A DNA stretch of 64,000 bases from CAVXHQ01 sp963789535. GTDB taxonomy: Bacteria; Pseudomonadota; Alphaproteobacteria; Rhodobacterales; Rhodobacteraceae. Shown piece by piece: positions 35,155 to 43,358 of the stretch. Each line of letters starts with the position of its first letter. The first letter of the stretch is position 1. The notes under the pieces are model-generated. The model was not told where the DNA came from. It ran no database searches and saw only the letters and a program-made list of their open reading frames with translations. The translations under genes and the position numbers were made by a program. The stretch is taken from contig CAWBKU010000003.1 of NCBI GenBank assembly GCA_963789535.1, forward strand, positions 310,001 to 374,000, read 5' to 3'.

Positions 35155-36069
35155 TCAGGGCAGTCGGGTGGCAAGATCTGCCGCCGCGGCCTGATCGGCG
35201 GCCGAGAGCGTGCCGAACCACCTGTCGCAATCGGGGCGCCACTCCGCGTCCTCCTGCGCCGTCGCGCGCGCCAGCGCATAGTGGCAATAGGCGCTGCCCC
35301 GCACCGCATCGCCAAAATACCCCGGATTGTCGGCAAACATCCACGCCGCCCAGAACGCGCTCTCGGCATGGCCCATGCGCATCGCCGCCTCATAGCCCAC
35401 CTTTGCCCCGTCGAGGTCGACAGGCTCGCCCTCGCCCAGTTCCATCATGATCGCCAGTTCTCCGACGGCGCCCCCATAGCCAGCGATGGCGGCATCCGTG
35501 AACAACTGCCGCGCGATGTCGAAATCGACCGGCACGACCTCTCCCGTACGGTAGAGGATGCCGAGGTTGAACATGCCCAGCGGCACGCCCGCCTCGGCGG
35601 CGAGGCGGTATTCGCGCTCTGCCGCGACCATGTCGGGCGCACCGAGGATACCGGATTCGTAGAGGAAACCAAGATCGGCGCGGGCTTCGACGTCGCCGGC
35701 CGCGATCGCCCGCTCGAACCAGTCGCGCGCAGCCGGACCATCTGCCGCCTGATCCAGCAGACCGTCGCGATAGATCACGCCGAGGTTGGCCATCGCGAGG
35801 GCAGAGCCGCCGTCCGCCGCGCGCCGGTAATAGTCCATGGCGCGCGCCGGATCGGCCGCCACACCAAAGCCCCGTTCATACATGAACCCGAGCAGGTTGG
35901 TCGCGGCCGCATCGCCGGAATTGGCAAGCGGTGCAAGGAGCGACAGCGCATCCTGATACTCGCCCGCCTCATAGAACGTCAGTGCTGTCTGGTATTGTTC
36001 GGACCCCTGGGCGGTGGCCAGCGTCGGAAAGGCAAGAATCAATGCAGCGGCAAGGGAAAAACGATCCAT
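35155..36069 (-). CDS. secreted Sel1-repeat protein, 304 aa
   Basis: Exported solenoid of Sel1-like (TPR-related) repeats. Signal peptide MDRFSLAAALILAFPTLATA, then about five repeats with the A-x-x-x-LG-x-x-Y-x-x-G pattern: AAATNLLGFMYERGFGV, ALAMANLGVIYRDGLL, ARADLGFLYESGIL, PLGMFNLGILYRTGEV and AESAFWAAWMF. Such proteins scaffold protein-protein contacts. A second Sel1 gene lies 620 bp away on the same strand, with hpt between them on the other strand. Specific partner unknown. Confidence 0.85.
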   Translation of the reverse strand: MDRFSLAAALILAFPTLATAQGSEQYQTALTFYEAGEYQDALSLLAPLANSGDAAATNLLGFMYERGFGVAADPARAMDYYRRAADGGSALAMANLGVIYRDGLLDQAADGPAARDWFERAIAAGDVEARADLGFLYESGILGAPDMVAAEREYRLAAEAGVPLGMFNLGILYRTGEVVPVDFDIARQLFTDAAIAGYGGAVGELAIMMELGEGEPVDLDGAKVGYEAAMRMGHAESAFWAAWMFADNPGYFGDAVRGSAYCHYALARATAQEDAEWRPDCDRWFGTLSAADQAAAADLATRLP

Positions 36070-36147
36070 CGGAACCTCCTGTCAAATAGGCTGAGGATGC
36101 CATAGACAGGGACGAAATCAATCCGCTTTCTATGGTCCTCGGTTCCG

Positions 36148-36687
36148 ATGCAGCATCCCGACTACGTCATCGACAAGATGATCTCGGCCAAGTCCATCGC
36201 CGCGCGGATCGAGGAGTTGGCCCGCGCCATCGCCGCCGAGTTCGCGGGGACCGACAAGCTCGTCGTGGTCGGCCTGCTGCGCGGCTCTTTCGTGTTCATC
36301 GCCGATCTGGTGCGCGAGCTGGACCTGCCGGTCGAGGTCGATTTCCTCGAGGCGTCATCCTATGGCGACGCGATGGAATCGAGCCGCGAGGTGCGGATTC
36401 TCAAGGATTTGCGCGGCAAGATCGAGGGGCGCGACGTCCTCGTGGTCGAGGATATCGTCGACACCGGCCACACCCTCGCGCATGTGACGCGGTTTCTCGC
36501 CGCGCGCCGTCCCGCGCGGATGAAGACGATCGCGCTCCTCGACAAGCCGTCGCGCCGCGAGGTGGACTTCGCCGCCGACTGGATCGGCTTTTCGATCCCC
36601 GACGAATTCGTCGTGGGCTACGGCATCGACTACGCGCAGCGCAACCGCAACCTGCCCTATATCGGCAAGGTGCGGTTTACCGGCTAG
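36148..36687 (+). CDS. hpt: hypoxanthine phosphoribosyltransferase
   Basis: Purine salvage enzyme, 179 residues, making IMP or GMP from base and PRPP. Visible: VVGLLRGSFVFIADL, the flexible loop segment EVDFLEASSYGDAMES, the PRPP motif VLVVEDIVDTGHTL, and the base-binding DFAADWIGFSIPDEFVVGYGID. ATG 36148. Flanked on both sides by minus-strand Sel1-repeat genes; its stop is three bases from the convergent one. Confidence 0.94.
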   Translation: MQHPDYVIDKMISAKSIAARIEELARAIAAEFAGTDKLVVVGLLRGSFVFIADLVRELDLPVEVDFLEASSYGDAMESSREVRILKDLRGKIEGRDVLVVEDIVDTGHTLAHVTRFLAARRPARMKTIALLDKPSRREVDFAADWIGFSIPDEFVVGYGIDYAQRNRNLPYIGKVRFTG

Positions 36688-36690
36688 GCG

Positions 36691-38151
36691 TCACAGCGTC
36701 TCGGCCAGCGCCGCCGCCTCGGCCCGCTGCGCGTCGGTCAGCACGCCGCCCACATGGTCGCAGGCCGGTGACAGCAGGTCGCCCGCGTCGTCCGGGTGAA
36801 ACCCGTCGCGCGCGCCGATCCGCAGGCAATAGGCCTGCGCCCGCACCGGATCGGACCAGTCGCCGGCGAAATCGGGGTGGCCAAAGATGACCGCCAGCGC
36901 GCCGTCCACCCTGTCGTCGCCCCAGCTCCCGGAGAGGTCGAGGAAGGCGGCGAGGGCGGCGGGAATGTCCTGCGCCGTGCCGCGGCCGCGCATCTGCATC
37001 GACGCGATGGCGAACCGCGAATAGGCATCGTCCGGATATTCCGCCAGATTGTCCTGCATCAGCGCCCAGGCCGCGTCATCGTCGATCGGCCCGCCCCAGC
37101 CGAAGTATGCCATGTCCGCCAGACCCGCGCGCGCATCCGGGTGCCCCGCCGCCACCGCCCGCAGGAACGCCGCGCGCCCGGCGTCATAGTCGATCTCGGT
37201 GCCGAGGCCGTGGATCAGCATATAGCCGACCATATAACCCGAGTAATCGTATCCCGCCTCGAGCGAACGGCTGGCATAGTCGAAGGCCAGCGCGTCGTTC
37301 TCTCCCAGTCCATAGTCGTAGAAATATAGGTCCGCGAGGTCGCCGTAGGCGCGGTCCTCGCCCTGTGCCGCCGCCGCCCCGAGCAGGTCGCGGGCGCGCG
37401 GAATGTCCACGTCGGTGCCTTCGCCGTATTTGTACTGATAACCTGCGCTGAACTGCGCATAGGCGTCTCCCTCGGCGGCAAGGTCGTCGAAAAGGGCGAG
37501 CGCCGTCGCCGGATCCGCGTCGTGGCCCCAGCCGTAGTAGTAGGTGTCGGCGAGCAGTCCGCGCAGGAACGTATCGTCGGGCGCGATCTCCAGCGCCGCC
37601 ATCACCAGCGCAAGGCCGCGCTCGGGGTCCACGAACGCCGGATCGCCGTAGAACAGGATCTTGGCAAGCTCGCCCATCGACGACGGATAGCCGAGCGCCG
37701 ACGCCCGCTCGAAATAGGCCACCGCCTGCGCCGGATCTTCGGTCCGGCCCGCCCCCCCCTCGAGATGGTCCCAGGCTATGTTGTGCAGTGCCAGCGGAAA
37801 CTCCTGCGCCGCCGCCCGGTCGAGCCAGTCGCGCCCCGCCGCAAGGTCGTTTGGCACGACGTCGGTGCCCCCCTCGTCGTCGGTCAGCAGGATCCCGAGG
37901 ATGTTCTGCGCCCAGGGGTTGCCCGCCTCGGCCAGCGCGATCATCTGCGGCAGGGCACTGTCATAATCGCCCTGCCGCAGCGCATCGCGGGCCGCTCCGA
38001 CCTCGGCCCTCGCGTCGGCGAACGGGGCGAGCGCAGGCAGGTCGTCGTCGTTGAACTCGAGTTGGGCCGCAAGCGGCAGCGGTATCGCCAGGACGAGCAG
38101 GAGGGGGATCAGGCGGTGAAATGCGGCGAAACGGATCAGGAAACGGGTCAT
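36691..38151 (-). CDS. secreted Sel1-repeat protein, 486 aa
   Basis: Second, longer Sel1-repeat protein. Hydrophobic signal segment at about 15-29 (LIPLLLVLAIPLPLAAQ), then an acidic linker and about nine degenerate repeats, for example PWAQNILGILLTDDEG, PLALHNIAWDHLEGG, PSSMGELAKILFYGD, TFLRGLLADTYYYGWG and PDARAGLADMAYFGWGG. Very Asp/Tyr-rich and acidic. The repeat type is shared with the 35155-36069 gene, so the pair may be functionally linked. Confidence 0.85.
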   Translation of the reverse strand: MTRFLIRFAAFHRLIPLLLVLAIPLPLAAQLEFNDDDLPALAPFADARAEVGAARDALRQGDYDSALPQMIALAEAGNPWAQNILGILLTDDEGGTDVVPNDLAAGRDWLDRAAAQEFPLALHNIAWDHLEGGAGRTEDPAQAVAYFERASALGYPSSMGELAKILFYGDPAFVDPERGLALVMAALEIAPDDTFLRGLLADTYYYGWGHDADPATALALFDDLAAEGDAYAQFSAGYQYKYGEGTDVDIPRARDLLGAAAAQGEDRAYGDLADLYFYDYGLGENDALAFDYASRSLEAGYDYSGYMVGYMLIHGLGTEIDYDAGRAAFLRAVAAGHPDARAGLADMAYFGWGGPIDDDAAWALMQDNLAEYPDDAYSRFAIASMQMRGRGTAQDIPAALAAFLDLSGSWGDDRVDGALAVIFGHPDFAGDWSDPVRAQAYCLRIGARDGFHPDDAGDLLSPACDHVGGVLTDAQRAEAAALAETL

Positions 38152-38315
38152 GGCGATTGGTCCTGCGAATGGTTACGATCTGAAATGGTCGTCTTGCCGA
38201 AATCGAGGATCCGTCGCCGGACCCCCCGCGGCTTTCTATGGGACGCATGGTGGCCCGCGATCCTTGGCCCGCGCAACGATTTTCTGGCGAAAACGCCGCG
38301 GCTTCGGGAAGGAAC

Positions 38316-38504
38316 ATGATGAACCCGCTGCATCTTCTCCGCATGGCCAGATGGGCACGGCACCCGCCGTCGCGCAACCGTGTCCTGCTGGGCCTCGCCG
38401 TCATTGCCGTCTGCCTCGCCATCGTCGGCCTCGAATGGGCGGGGTTCTGGCCCGACTGGGCGAGCGGCGCCGGCCGGGCGGCGCGGATACCGCGCCTGCC
38501 CTGA
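38316..38504 (+). CDS. small single-span membrane protein, 62 aa
   Basis: Short protein starting MMNPLHLLRMARWARHPPS with one transmembrane helix (about 24-41, LLGLAVIAVCLAIVGLEWAG) and a WPDWA segment. I recall very similar short proteins (MNPL-x-LLRM-RWAR-PP) across Rhodobacterales, so I consider it a real conserved gene, function unknown. GGGAAGG precedes ATG 38316. Divergent from the large Sel1 gene and upstream of two cytochrome genes. Confidence 0.65.
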   Translation: MMNPLHLLRMARWARHPPSRNRVLLGLAVIAVCLAIVGLEWAGFWPDWASGAGRAARIPRLP

Positions 38505-38625
38505 CCTTCGTGCGGCAGCGCACAGGCCGACGGTGAAATTAGCCAATGATTTTCACGACGATCCATCCTAGGCTCGACGCAACATCCGCCTCATTCCCGT
38601 CTCATCCGATCCAGTGGAGCCTTTC

Positions 38626-39084
38626 ATGACCCGAACCCGTCCCCTCGTCCTGCTCACCGTCGGCGCCCTTGGCCTCGGCACCATCGCGCTGGCGCAGACC
38701 GCCACCGACGCGATCAAATTCCGTCAGGCACACATGACGCTCCTGTCGGCGAACCTCGGCGTGCTCGGCGGCATGGCGCGCGGCACCATCGACTATGATG
38801 CCGCCACCGCGCAGACCTTCGCCGACAGCCTCGCCGCCGTCGCCGGTCTCGACCAGAGCCTCTACTGGCCCGAGGGCACCGCGCAGGGCGAAATGGAGGG
38901 CACCAAGGCCCTGCCCGCGATCTGGGAAGACCCCGAGGACTTCGCCGAGGACCGTGCCGCGCTCGTCGATGCGACCCGCGCGCTGGTCGAGGTGGCGGGC
39001 ACCGGCCTCGATCCGCTGAAGGAGGCGATGGGACCGATCGGCGCCGCCTGCGGCGCCTGCCACGAGACGTTCCGGTCGCGCTGA
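38626..39084 (+). CDS. cytochrome c-prime (class II c-type cytochrome)
   Basis: Periplasmic four-helix-bundle cytochrome, 152 residues. Signal peptide (about 1-23, ending IALAQ), and the haem-binding CGACH (C142, C145, H146) close to the C-terminus, the layout that defines class II/c-prime. ATG 38626 after GGAG. Cytochromes c-prime bind NO or act in stress; not shown here. Followed four bases later by a dihaem cytochrome c gene, so the two are cotranscribed. Confidence 0.92.
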   Translation: MTRTRPLVLLTVGALGLGTIALAQTATDAIKFRQAHMTLLSANLGVLGGMARGTIDYDAATAQTFADSLAAVAGLDQSLYWPEGTAQGEMEGTKALPAIWEDPEDFAEDRAALVDATRALVEVAGTGLDPLKEAMGPIGAACGACHETFRSR

Positions 39085-39088
39085 TCGC

Positions 39089-39994
39089 ATGCGCCTGCTG
39101 CGCTGGCTGATCGCGCTGGCACTCGTCGCCGTCCCGCTCGGCCTCTGGCTGAGCCGGGCGGTGCCATTGCCGCAGGATGCGCTGGACGGGGTGACGGGCG
39201 ACGCGGCGCGGGGGGCCACGGTCTTTGCCGTCGCGGGCTGCGCGACGTGCCACACGGCGCCGGAGGCCGAACCCGGCGCGGCGCCGGTGCTGTCGGGCGG
39301 CCAGCAATTCGCCACCGATTTCGGCACCTTCGTCGCCCCCAACATCTCGCCCGATCCGACGCGCGGCATCGGCGCCTGGACCGACCTTCAGATCGCCACC
39401 GCGATACAGCGCGGCGTCTCGCCCGACGGGCGGCACTACTACCCCGCGTTCCCCTACACCGCCTATTCCCGTGCTGCGCCGCAGGACGTGGTCGACCTCA
39501 TCGCCTACCTGCGCACCCTGCCCGCCAGCGACATCCCCAGCCAGCCGCACGAGGTCGGCTTTCCGTTCAACATCCGCCGCGCCATGGGCATCTGGAAACG
39601 GCTCTACATGCCCGACGACTGGGCCCTGCCCGGCGAGCAGACCGAGCAGGTGGCGCGGGGCCGATACCTCGTAGAGGCGCTGGGCCATTGCGCCGAGTGC
39701 CATACCCCGCGCGGCCCGCTCGGCGGTCTGGACCGGACCCGCTGGCTCGGCGGGGCGCCGCATCCGACGGAAACCGGACGGATACCCAACATCACGCCCG
39801 GCGCCCTCACCTGGTCGGAGGCGGACATCGCCTATTACCTCGAAACCGGCGCCGACCCGGAGTTCGACTACGCCGGTGGCTCGATGGCGGCGGTGGTGCG
39901 CAATACCGCGCAACTGAGCACCGACGACCGCGCGGCGATCGCCGCCTATCTCAAGGCGGTGCCCGCCGTCGCGGAAACGCCGTCAGAGGGCTGA
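39089..39994 (+). CDS. dihaem cytochrome c
   Basis: Membrane-anchored or secreted c-type cytochrome of 301 residues with an N-terminal hydrophobic helix (about 4-21) and two class I domains: CATCH (C51, C54, H55) and CAECH (C201, C204, H205). Downstream Met-ligand candidates lie in the family-typical stretches FVAPNISPDPTRGIG and RIPNITPGALTWSEADI. This architecture matches the dihaem cytochromes that accept electrons from periplasmic dehydrogenases; no dehydrogenase gene is adjacent, so the donor is unknown. Confidence 0.92.
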   Translation: MRLLRWLIALALVAVPLGLWLSRAVPLPQDALDGVTGDAARGATVFAVAGCATCHTAPEAEPGAAPVLSGGQQFATDFGTFVAPNISPDPTRGIGAWTDLQIATAIQRGVSPDGRHYYPAFPYTAYSRAAPQDVVDLIAYLRTLPASDIPSQPHEVGFPFNIRRAMGIWKRLYMPDDWALPGEQTEQVARGRYLVEALGHCAECHTPRGPLGGLDRTRWLGGAPHPTETGRIPNITPGALTWSEADIAYYLETGADPEFDYAGGSMAAVVRNTAQLSTDDRAAIAAYLKAVPAVAETPSEG

Positions 39995-40006
39995 ACGGCG
40001 CGGACC

Positions 40007-40963
40007 TCAGGTGCCGAGTCGCGCCAGCCGTGCCGCCCGCAACCGCGCGAAATCCTCGCCTGCGTGATAGGACGACCGCGTGAGCGGCGTCGCCGAGACC
40101 ATCAGGAACCCCTTGCCGAGGGCGGCCTTCTCATAGCCCGCGAATTCCTCGGGCGTGACGAACCGGTCGACGCGGTGGTGTTTCGGCGTCGGTTGCAGGT
40201 ATTGCCCGATGGTCAGGAAATCGATGTCGGCGGCGCGCATGTCCTCCATCACCTGCAACACCGCCTGCCGGTCCTCGCCGAGGCCGACCATGATCCCCGA
40301 TTTGGTGAACATCGACGGGTCGAGTTCCTTGACCCGCTGCAACAGGCGCAGGCTGTGGAAATACCGCGCCCCGGGCCGCACCTCGGGGTAGAGGCCGGGC
40401 ACCGTCTCGAGGTTGTGGTTGAACACGTCCGGTCTCGCCTTGACGACGACCTCGAGCACAGCGGGATCGCAGCGGATGAAGTCGGGCGTCAGGATCTCGA
40501 TCGTCGTGCCCGGCGCACGGGCGCGGATCGCACGGATCGTCTGCGCGAAATGTTCCGCGCCGCCGTCGTCCACATCGTCGCGGTCGACGGATGTGATGAC
40601 GACGTGGTTCAGTCCCAGTTTCTTCACCGCATCTGCCACCCGCCCCGGCTCGAACACGTCGAGCGCTTCGGGCGGCTTGCCGGTCGCGATGTTGCAGAAC
40701 GTGCAGGCCCGGGTGCAGACCTCGCCCATGATCATCATCGTGGCGTGCCCCTGGCTCCAGCATTCGCCGACGTTGGGACAGCCCGCCTCCTCGCAGACCG
40801 TGGTCAGCCGATGTTCGCGGATGATGTCGCGCGTCTGCCGATAGCCCTCGGAATTGGGCGCCCTGACGCGGATCCAGTCGGGCTTCTTCGGCTGGGCATT
40901 GTCCGGACGGCGCGCCTTTTCGGGGTGACGCTGGGCGGGGATCTTCAGGTCGCGGGGGGACAT
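40007..40963 (-). CDS. lipA: lipoyl synthase
   Basis: Radical-SAM enzyme that inserts sulfur into octanoyl groups, 318 residues. Both iron-sulfur clusters are visible: CEEAGCPNVGEC (auxiliary, C-x4-C-x5-C) and CTRACTFC (radical SAM C-x3-C-x2-C), plus the C-terminal SSYHAGEDF Ser ligand region. ATG 40963 preceded by GAGAGA is preferred to longer in-frame extensions. Converges with the dihaem cytochrome gene with a 12-bp gap. Confidence 0.97.
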   Translation of the reverse strand: MSPRDLKIPAQRHPEKARRPDNAQPKKPDWIRVRAPNSEGYRQTRDIIREHRLTTVCEEAGCPNVGECWSQGHATMMIMGEVCTRACTFCNIATGKPPEALDVFEPGRVADAVKKLGLNHVVITSVDRDDVDDGGAEHFAQTIRAIRARAPGTTIEILTPDFIRCDPAVLEVVVKARPDVFNHNLETVPGLYPEVRPGARYFHSLRLLQRVKELDPSMFTKSGIMVGLGEDRQAVLQVMEDMRAADIDFLTIGQYLQPTPKHHRVDRFVTPEEFAGYEKAALGKGFLMVSATPLTRSSYHAGEDFARLRAARLARLGT

Positions 40964-41132
40964 GGCGTTCTCTCGGCTGCGGTCCTGCGATAGATAGGCG
41001 CCTTGCGGTGCTGCGTCGACCCCGCACACCGCAACCCCGCTCCGACCGGGACGCAATGCCGCGTCCGGCAGCGGTCTTCATTCCGCCGCCATTCCGCGCG
41101 ATAGTGCCCGCGCATCCGCGCGAGGCCCGCCC

Positions 41133-41630
41133 TTGACCGAACCGACCTCTCCCGACGTTTCCGCCACCGACCCCGACTGGACGCGCGAAACGCCCGCGCG
41201 CCTCTGGGATCCGTCCCGCCGCCTGCTGCGCGCGATCCGGCGCCATGCCGCCGCCGGGCCGCTGATGCGGCGGCGCTGGGTGCTGTCGCACCGGTTCTGG
41301 TCGGTGGTGACGGGGGCGGATATCCCGCTCGGCGCGCATCTGGGCGGCGGTCTGCGGATCCCGCATCCGAACGGCATCGTGATCCATTCGGACGCGCGGA
41401 TCGGGCCGAACGCCACGATCATGGCGCAGGTCACGGTCGGCACCGACCGGACGGGCCGCGCGCCGGTGATCGGCGGCCATGTCGACATCGGCGCCGGGGC
41501 GCGCATCCTCGGCGGCGTCACGGTCGGCGATCACGCCCAGATCGGCGCCAACGCCGTGGTGCTCCGCGACGTGCCCGCGGGCGCCACCGCCGTCGGCGTG
41601 CCCGCGCGCATCGTGACGCGCGCACCCTAG
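41133..41630 (+). CDS. serine acetyltransferase-like hexapeptide-repeat protein
   Basis: Left-handed beta-helix acyltransferase, 165 residues, similar to the C-terminal half of serine O-acetyltransferase (CysE) and related short forms. Repeats: IPLGAHLGGGLRIPHPNGIVI, ARIGPNATIMAQVTVGTD, VIGGHVDIGAGARILGGVTVG and AQIGANAVVLRDVPAGATAVGVPARI. It lacks the alpha-helical N-terminal domain of full CysE. The start is TTG 41133 with GAGG upstream; no in-frame ATG exists until inside the repeat domain. Its stop lies in a CTAG shared with the convergent gene. Confidence 0.8.
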   Translation: MTEPTSPDVSATDPDWTRETPARLWDPSRRLLRAIRRHAAAGPLMRRRWVLSHRFWSVVTGADIPLGAHLGGGLRIPHPNGIVIHSDARIGPNATIMAQVTVGTDRTGRAPVIGGHVDIGAGARILGGVTVGDHAQIGANAVVLRDVPAGATAVGVPARIVTRAP

Positions 41631-42730
41631 CCGATGCGCGGCGCGAACTGTCCCATCGTCTCGAAGTAGTGCCGCTGCAACCGCTGCAAGGCGATGCGCA
41701 GCACGATCTTGGCGGACCGCGCCGACCATCCCATCCGCTTTTCGAGCATTTCCATCCCCTCGAGCAGGCAGCATGCCCGCAGCGCCACGTCCCCCAGCCC
41801 CGGCCCGAGATCGAACAGAGCCGCCTCGACCCGGGTAAGTGCCGCGCCCGCCGAGCTGCCGTCGGATGCAGGCGCCGGCTCGGCCATCACGCCGTCGGTC
41901 AGGGCCGCGACGCGCCGTTTCAGTTTCGGGTCCATCTGGCTCAGCTCATAGTCCTCGCGCAGCCGCTCGCCCGCGCCCACCAGCACGCGGTCGAGGAACG
42001 GCGTTCCGAGCGCATCGCGCCGCCGCGCGAGGCCGTAGAGCGGGCTCTCGATCATCGGCGCGCGCGCCGCGTCCTCGGGCAGCGCCTCGGCCCCGGCAAA
42101 GGGCGTGGCGGCCTCGGCAAAGCCGGGCGCCGGTGCGTCGCCGGTCGCGAGGATCCCCTTGAGGGCGGTGCGCCCCGCCCCGGTGATTCGGTAGCGGACG
42201 ATGTTGGCGCCGGTGTCGTCGCTCGCGATCCAGTCCTTGAGCGCCAGCGCCTGCGCCACCTCGCGCGTCACCACCGCGACGCGCTGCGGCTCTCCGTCCG
42301 GACCCTCGCGCACCACGATGGCCTTGTCCATGTCGCGCGCCATCGCAAGGACGGCGCCTGCGTCCGTCATCCGGCGCAGCACGCGCCCGGCCTCGAGGGC
42401 GACCTCGGCGGCACTCGGCAGGGGCGCCTCGCCCCGCCGCGCCGCCACCACCGCGCCCAGCGCCTTGCGCGCACCGGGCACACCGACCGCCACCTCGCGC
42501 CGCGCCACCTGCGCCGACAGGCTGCGCAGGGCCGCGTCGATCAACGGATCGTCGCGCGCGTTCTCGACCTTGCGGATCTGGCGCAACACCGTCGAGGCAT
42601 GCAATTGCGCGCCCCGCGCCAGCGCCCGGATCGGCTGACCCGCTTCGGTATGTTCGAGGTAGTGTCGCGCGTCCTGAGGCACCCAGGACGGGAGCGCGTC
42701 GTCCCGCGCCGCACCTGCTCTGGTCGTCAT
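41627..42730 (-). CDS. DUF6456-type helix-turn-helix protein
   Basis: Putative regulator of 367 residues. The C-terminal part matches the DUF6456 pattern as I know it from Rhodobacterales: ESPLYGLARRRDALGTPFLD, AGERLREDYELSQMDPKLKRR and DLGPGLGDVALRACCLLEGME with WSARSAKIVLRIALQRLQRHY. The N-terminal third has an HTH-like stretch (ALARGAQLHASTVLRQIRKVE). ATG 42730 follows GGAG; a TTG at 42742 is possible. Divergent from the DUF6477 gene, with a CtrA-like site between them. Regulatory role inferred. Confidence 0.75.
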   Translation of the reverse strand: MTTRAGAARDDALPSWVPQDARHYLEHTEAGQPIRALARGAQLHASTVLRQIRKVENARDDPLIDAALRSLSAQVARREVAVGVPGARKALGAVVAARRGEAPLPSAAEVALEAGRVLRRMTDAGAVLAMARDMDKAIVVREGPDGEPQRVAVVTREVAQALALKDWIASDDTGANIVRYRITGAGRTALKGILATGDAPAPGFAEAATPFAGAEALPEDAARAPMIESPLYGLARRRDALGTPFLDRVLVGAGERLREDYELSQMDPKLKRRVAALTDGVMAEPAPASDGSSAGAALTRVEAALFDLGPGLGDVALRACCLLEGMEMLEKRMGWSARSAKIVLRIALQRLQRHYFETMGQFAPRIG

Positions 42731-42811
42731 GCCCGTCTCCAATGCTCGTGAAAACTCCCCGGGATCATGCTGGGGATAACTCTCTGGATAATCTTCTTAA
42801 GGTTGTATTCG

Positions 42812-42859
42812 TTACCCATTGGTTAATACTCCGTTACGTCATTCATCTTTGTTTATAAA
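42812..42859 (+). promoter_or_regulatory. CtrA-like binding sites and promoter between DUF6456 and DUF6477 genes
   Basis: In an AT-rich stretch, TTAC-N7-TTAA-N7-TTAC occurs at 42812-42837, close to the CtrA consensus TTAA-N7-TTAA in two overlapping registers. A TATAAA (42854-42859) lies 17 bases further, so the CtrA-like site overlaps the expected -35 position for the plus-strand DUF6477 gene, the usual geometry of CtrA-activated promoters. It could also serve the divergent DUF6456 gene. Binding is inferred. Confidence 0.5.
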
Positions 42860-42984
42860 ATATAAACTCTGATGACCGGGCCGTTCGGAGGGTGCCCGGG
42901 TGACGCAACACTTCCCTCTATGGTTGTAGTCTGTCGATGCCGGGCGGCGGATCCCGTCGCAGAATTTTTCGGGGAAGAGACCAC

Positions 42985-43329
42985 ATGCAAGACCTGCTTT
43001 CGATGATCGCCACACGCCATCGCCCGCCCCTTCTGGTGCGCGCCGCGCGGCATGGCGTCGACGACTACGACCGCGCCACCCGCCTGCCCCGCCTGCTCGC
43101 ACGGCCCGCGGCGCCGCGCGTCGGCGAGGCGATCGTTCTGCTGCTGGAACGCGAGGCCGACCTCGAGGCACGGCGCGTCGCGCGGGCGGCGGACTACGTC
43201 ATCGCCCGCCACGTCGACGTGCTGACCGCGCTCATGGGCGAGGCGCGCCTGCTCCGGGCCTCGACCACGGCAGACCCTGAGCGCCGCATCGCGCCCGAGC
43301 GCAAGTCCTACCTGCGTCTGGTGAACTAG
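42985..43329 (+). CDS. DUF6477-type small protein, 114 aa
   Basis: Short conserved Rhodobacterales protein as I recall the family: MQDLLSMIATRHRPPLLVRA, then YDRATRLPRLL and YVIARHVDVLTALMGEARLL. No catalytic motif, no signal peptide, mostly helical. GGGGAAGAG precedes ATG 42985. It is paired divergently with the DUF6456 gene, an arrangement I believe recurs in this order. Converges with the methyltransferase gene. Function unknown. Confidence 0.75.
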   Translation: MQDLLSMIATRHRPPLLVRAARHGVDDYDRATRLPRLLARPAAPRVGEAIVLLLEREADLEARRVARAADYVIARHVDVLTALMGEARLLRASTTADPERRIAPERKSYLRLVN

Positions 43330-43358
43330 GGTCGGGCCGCGCGCCTGCGCACGCGAGA

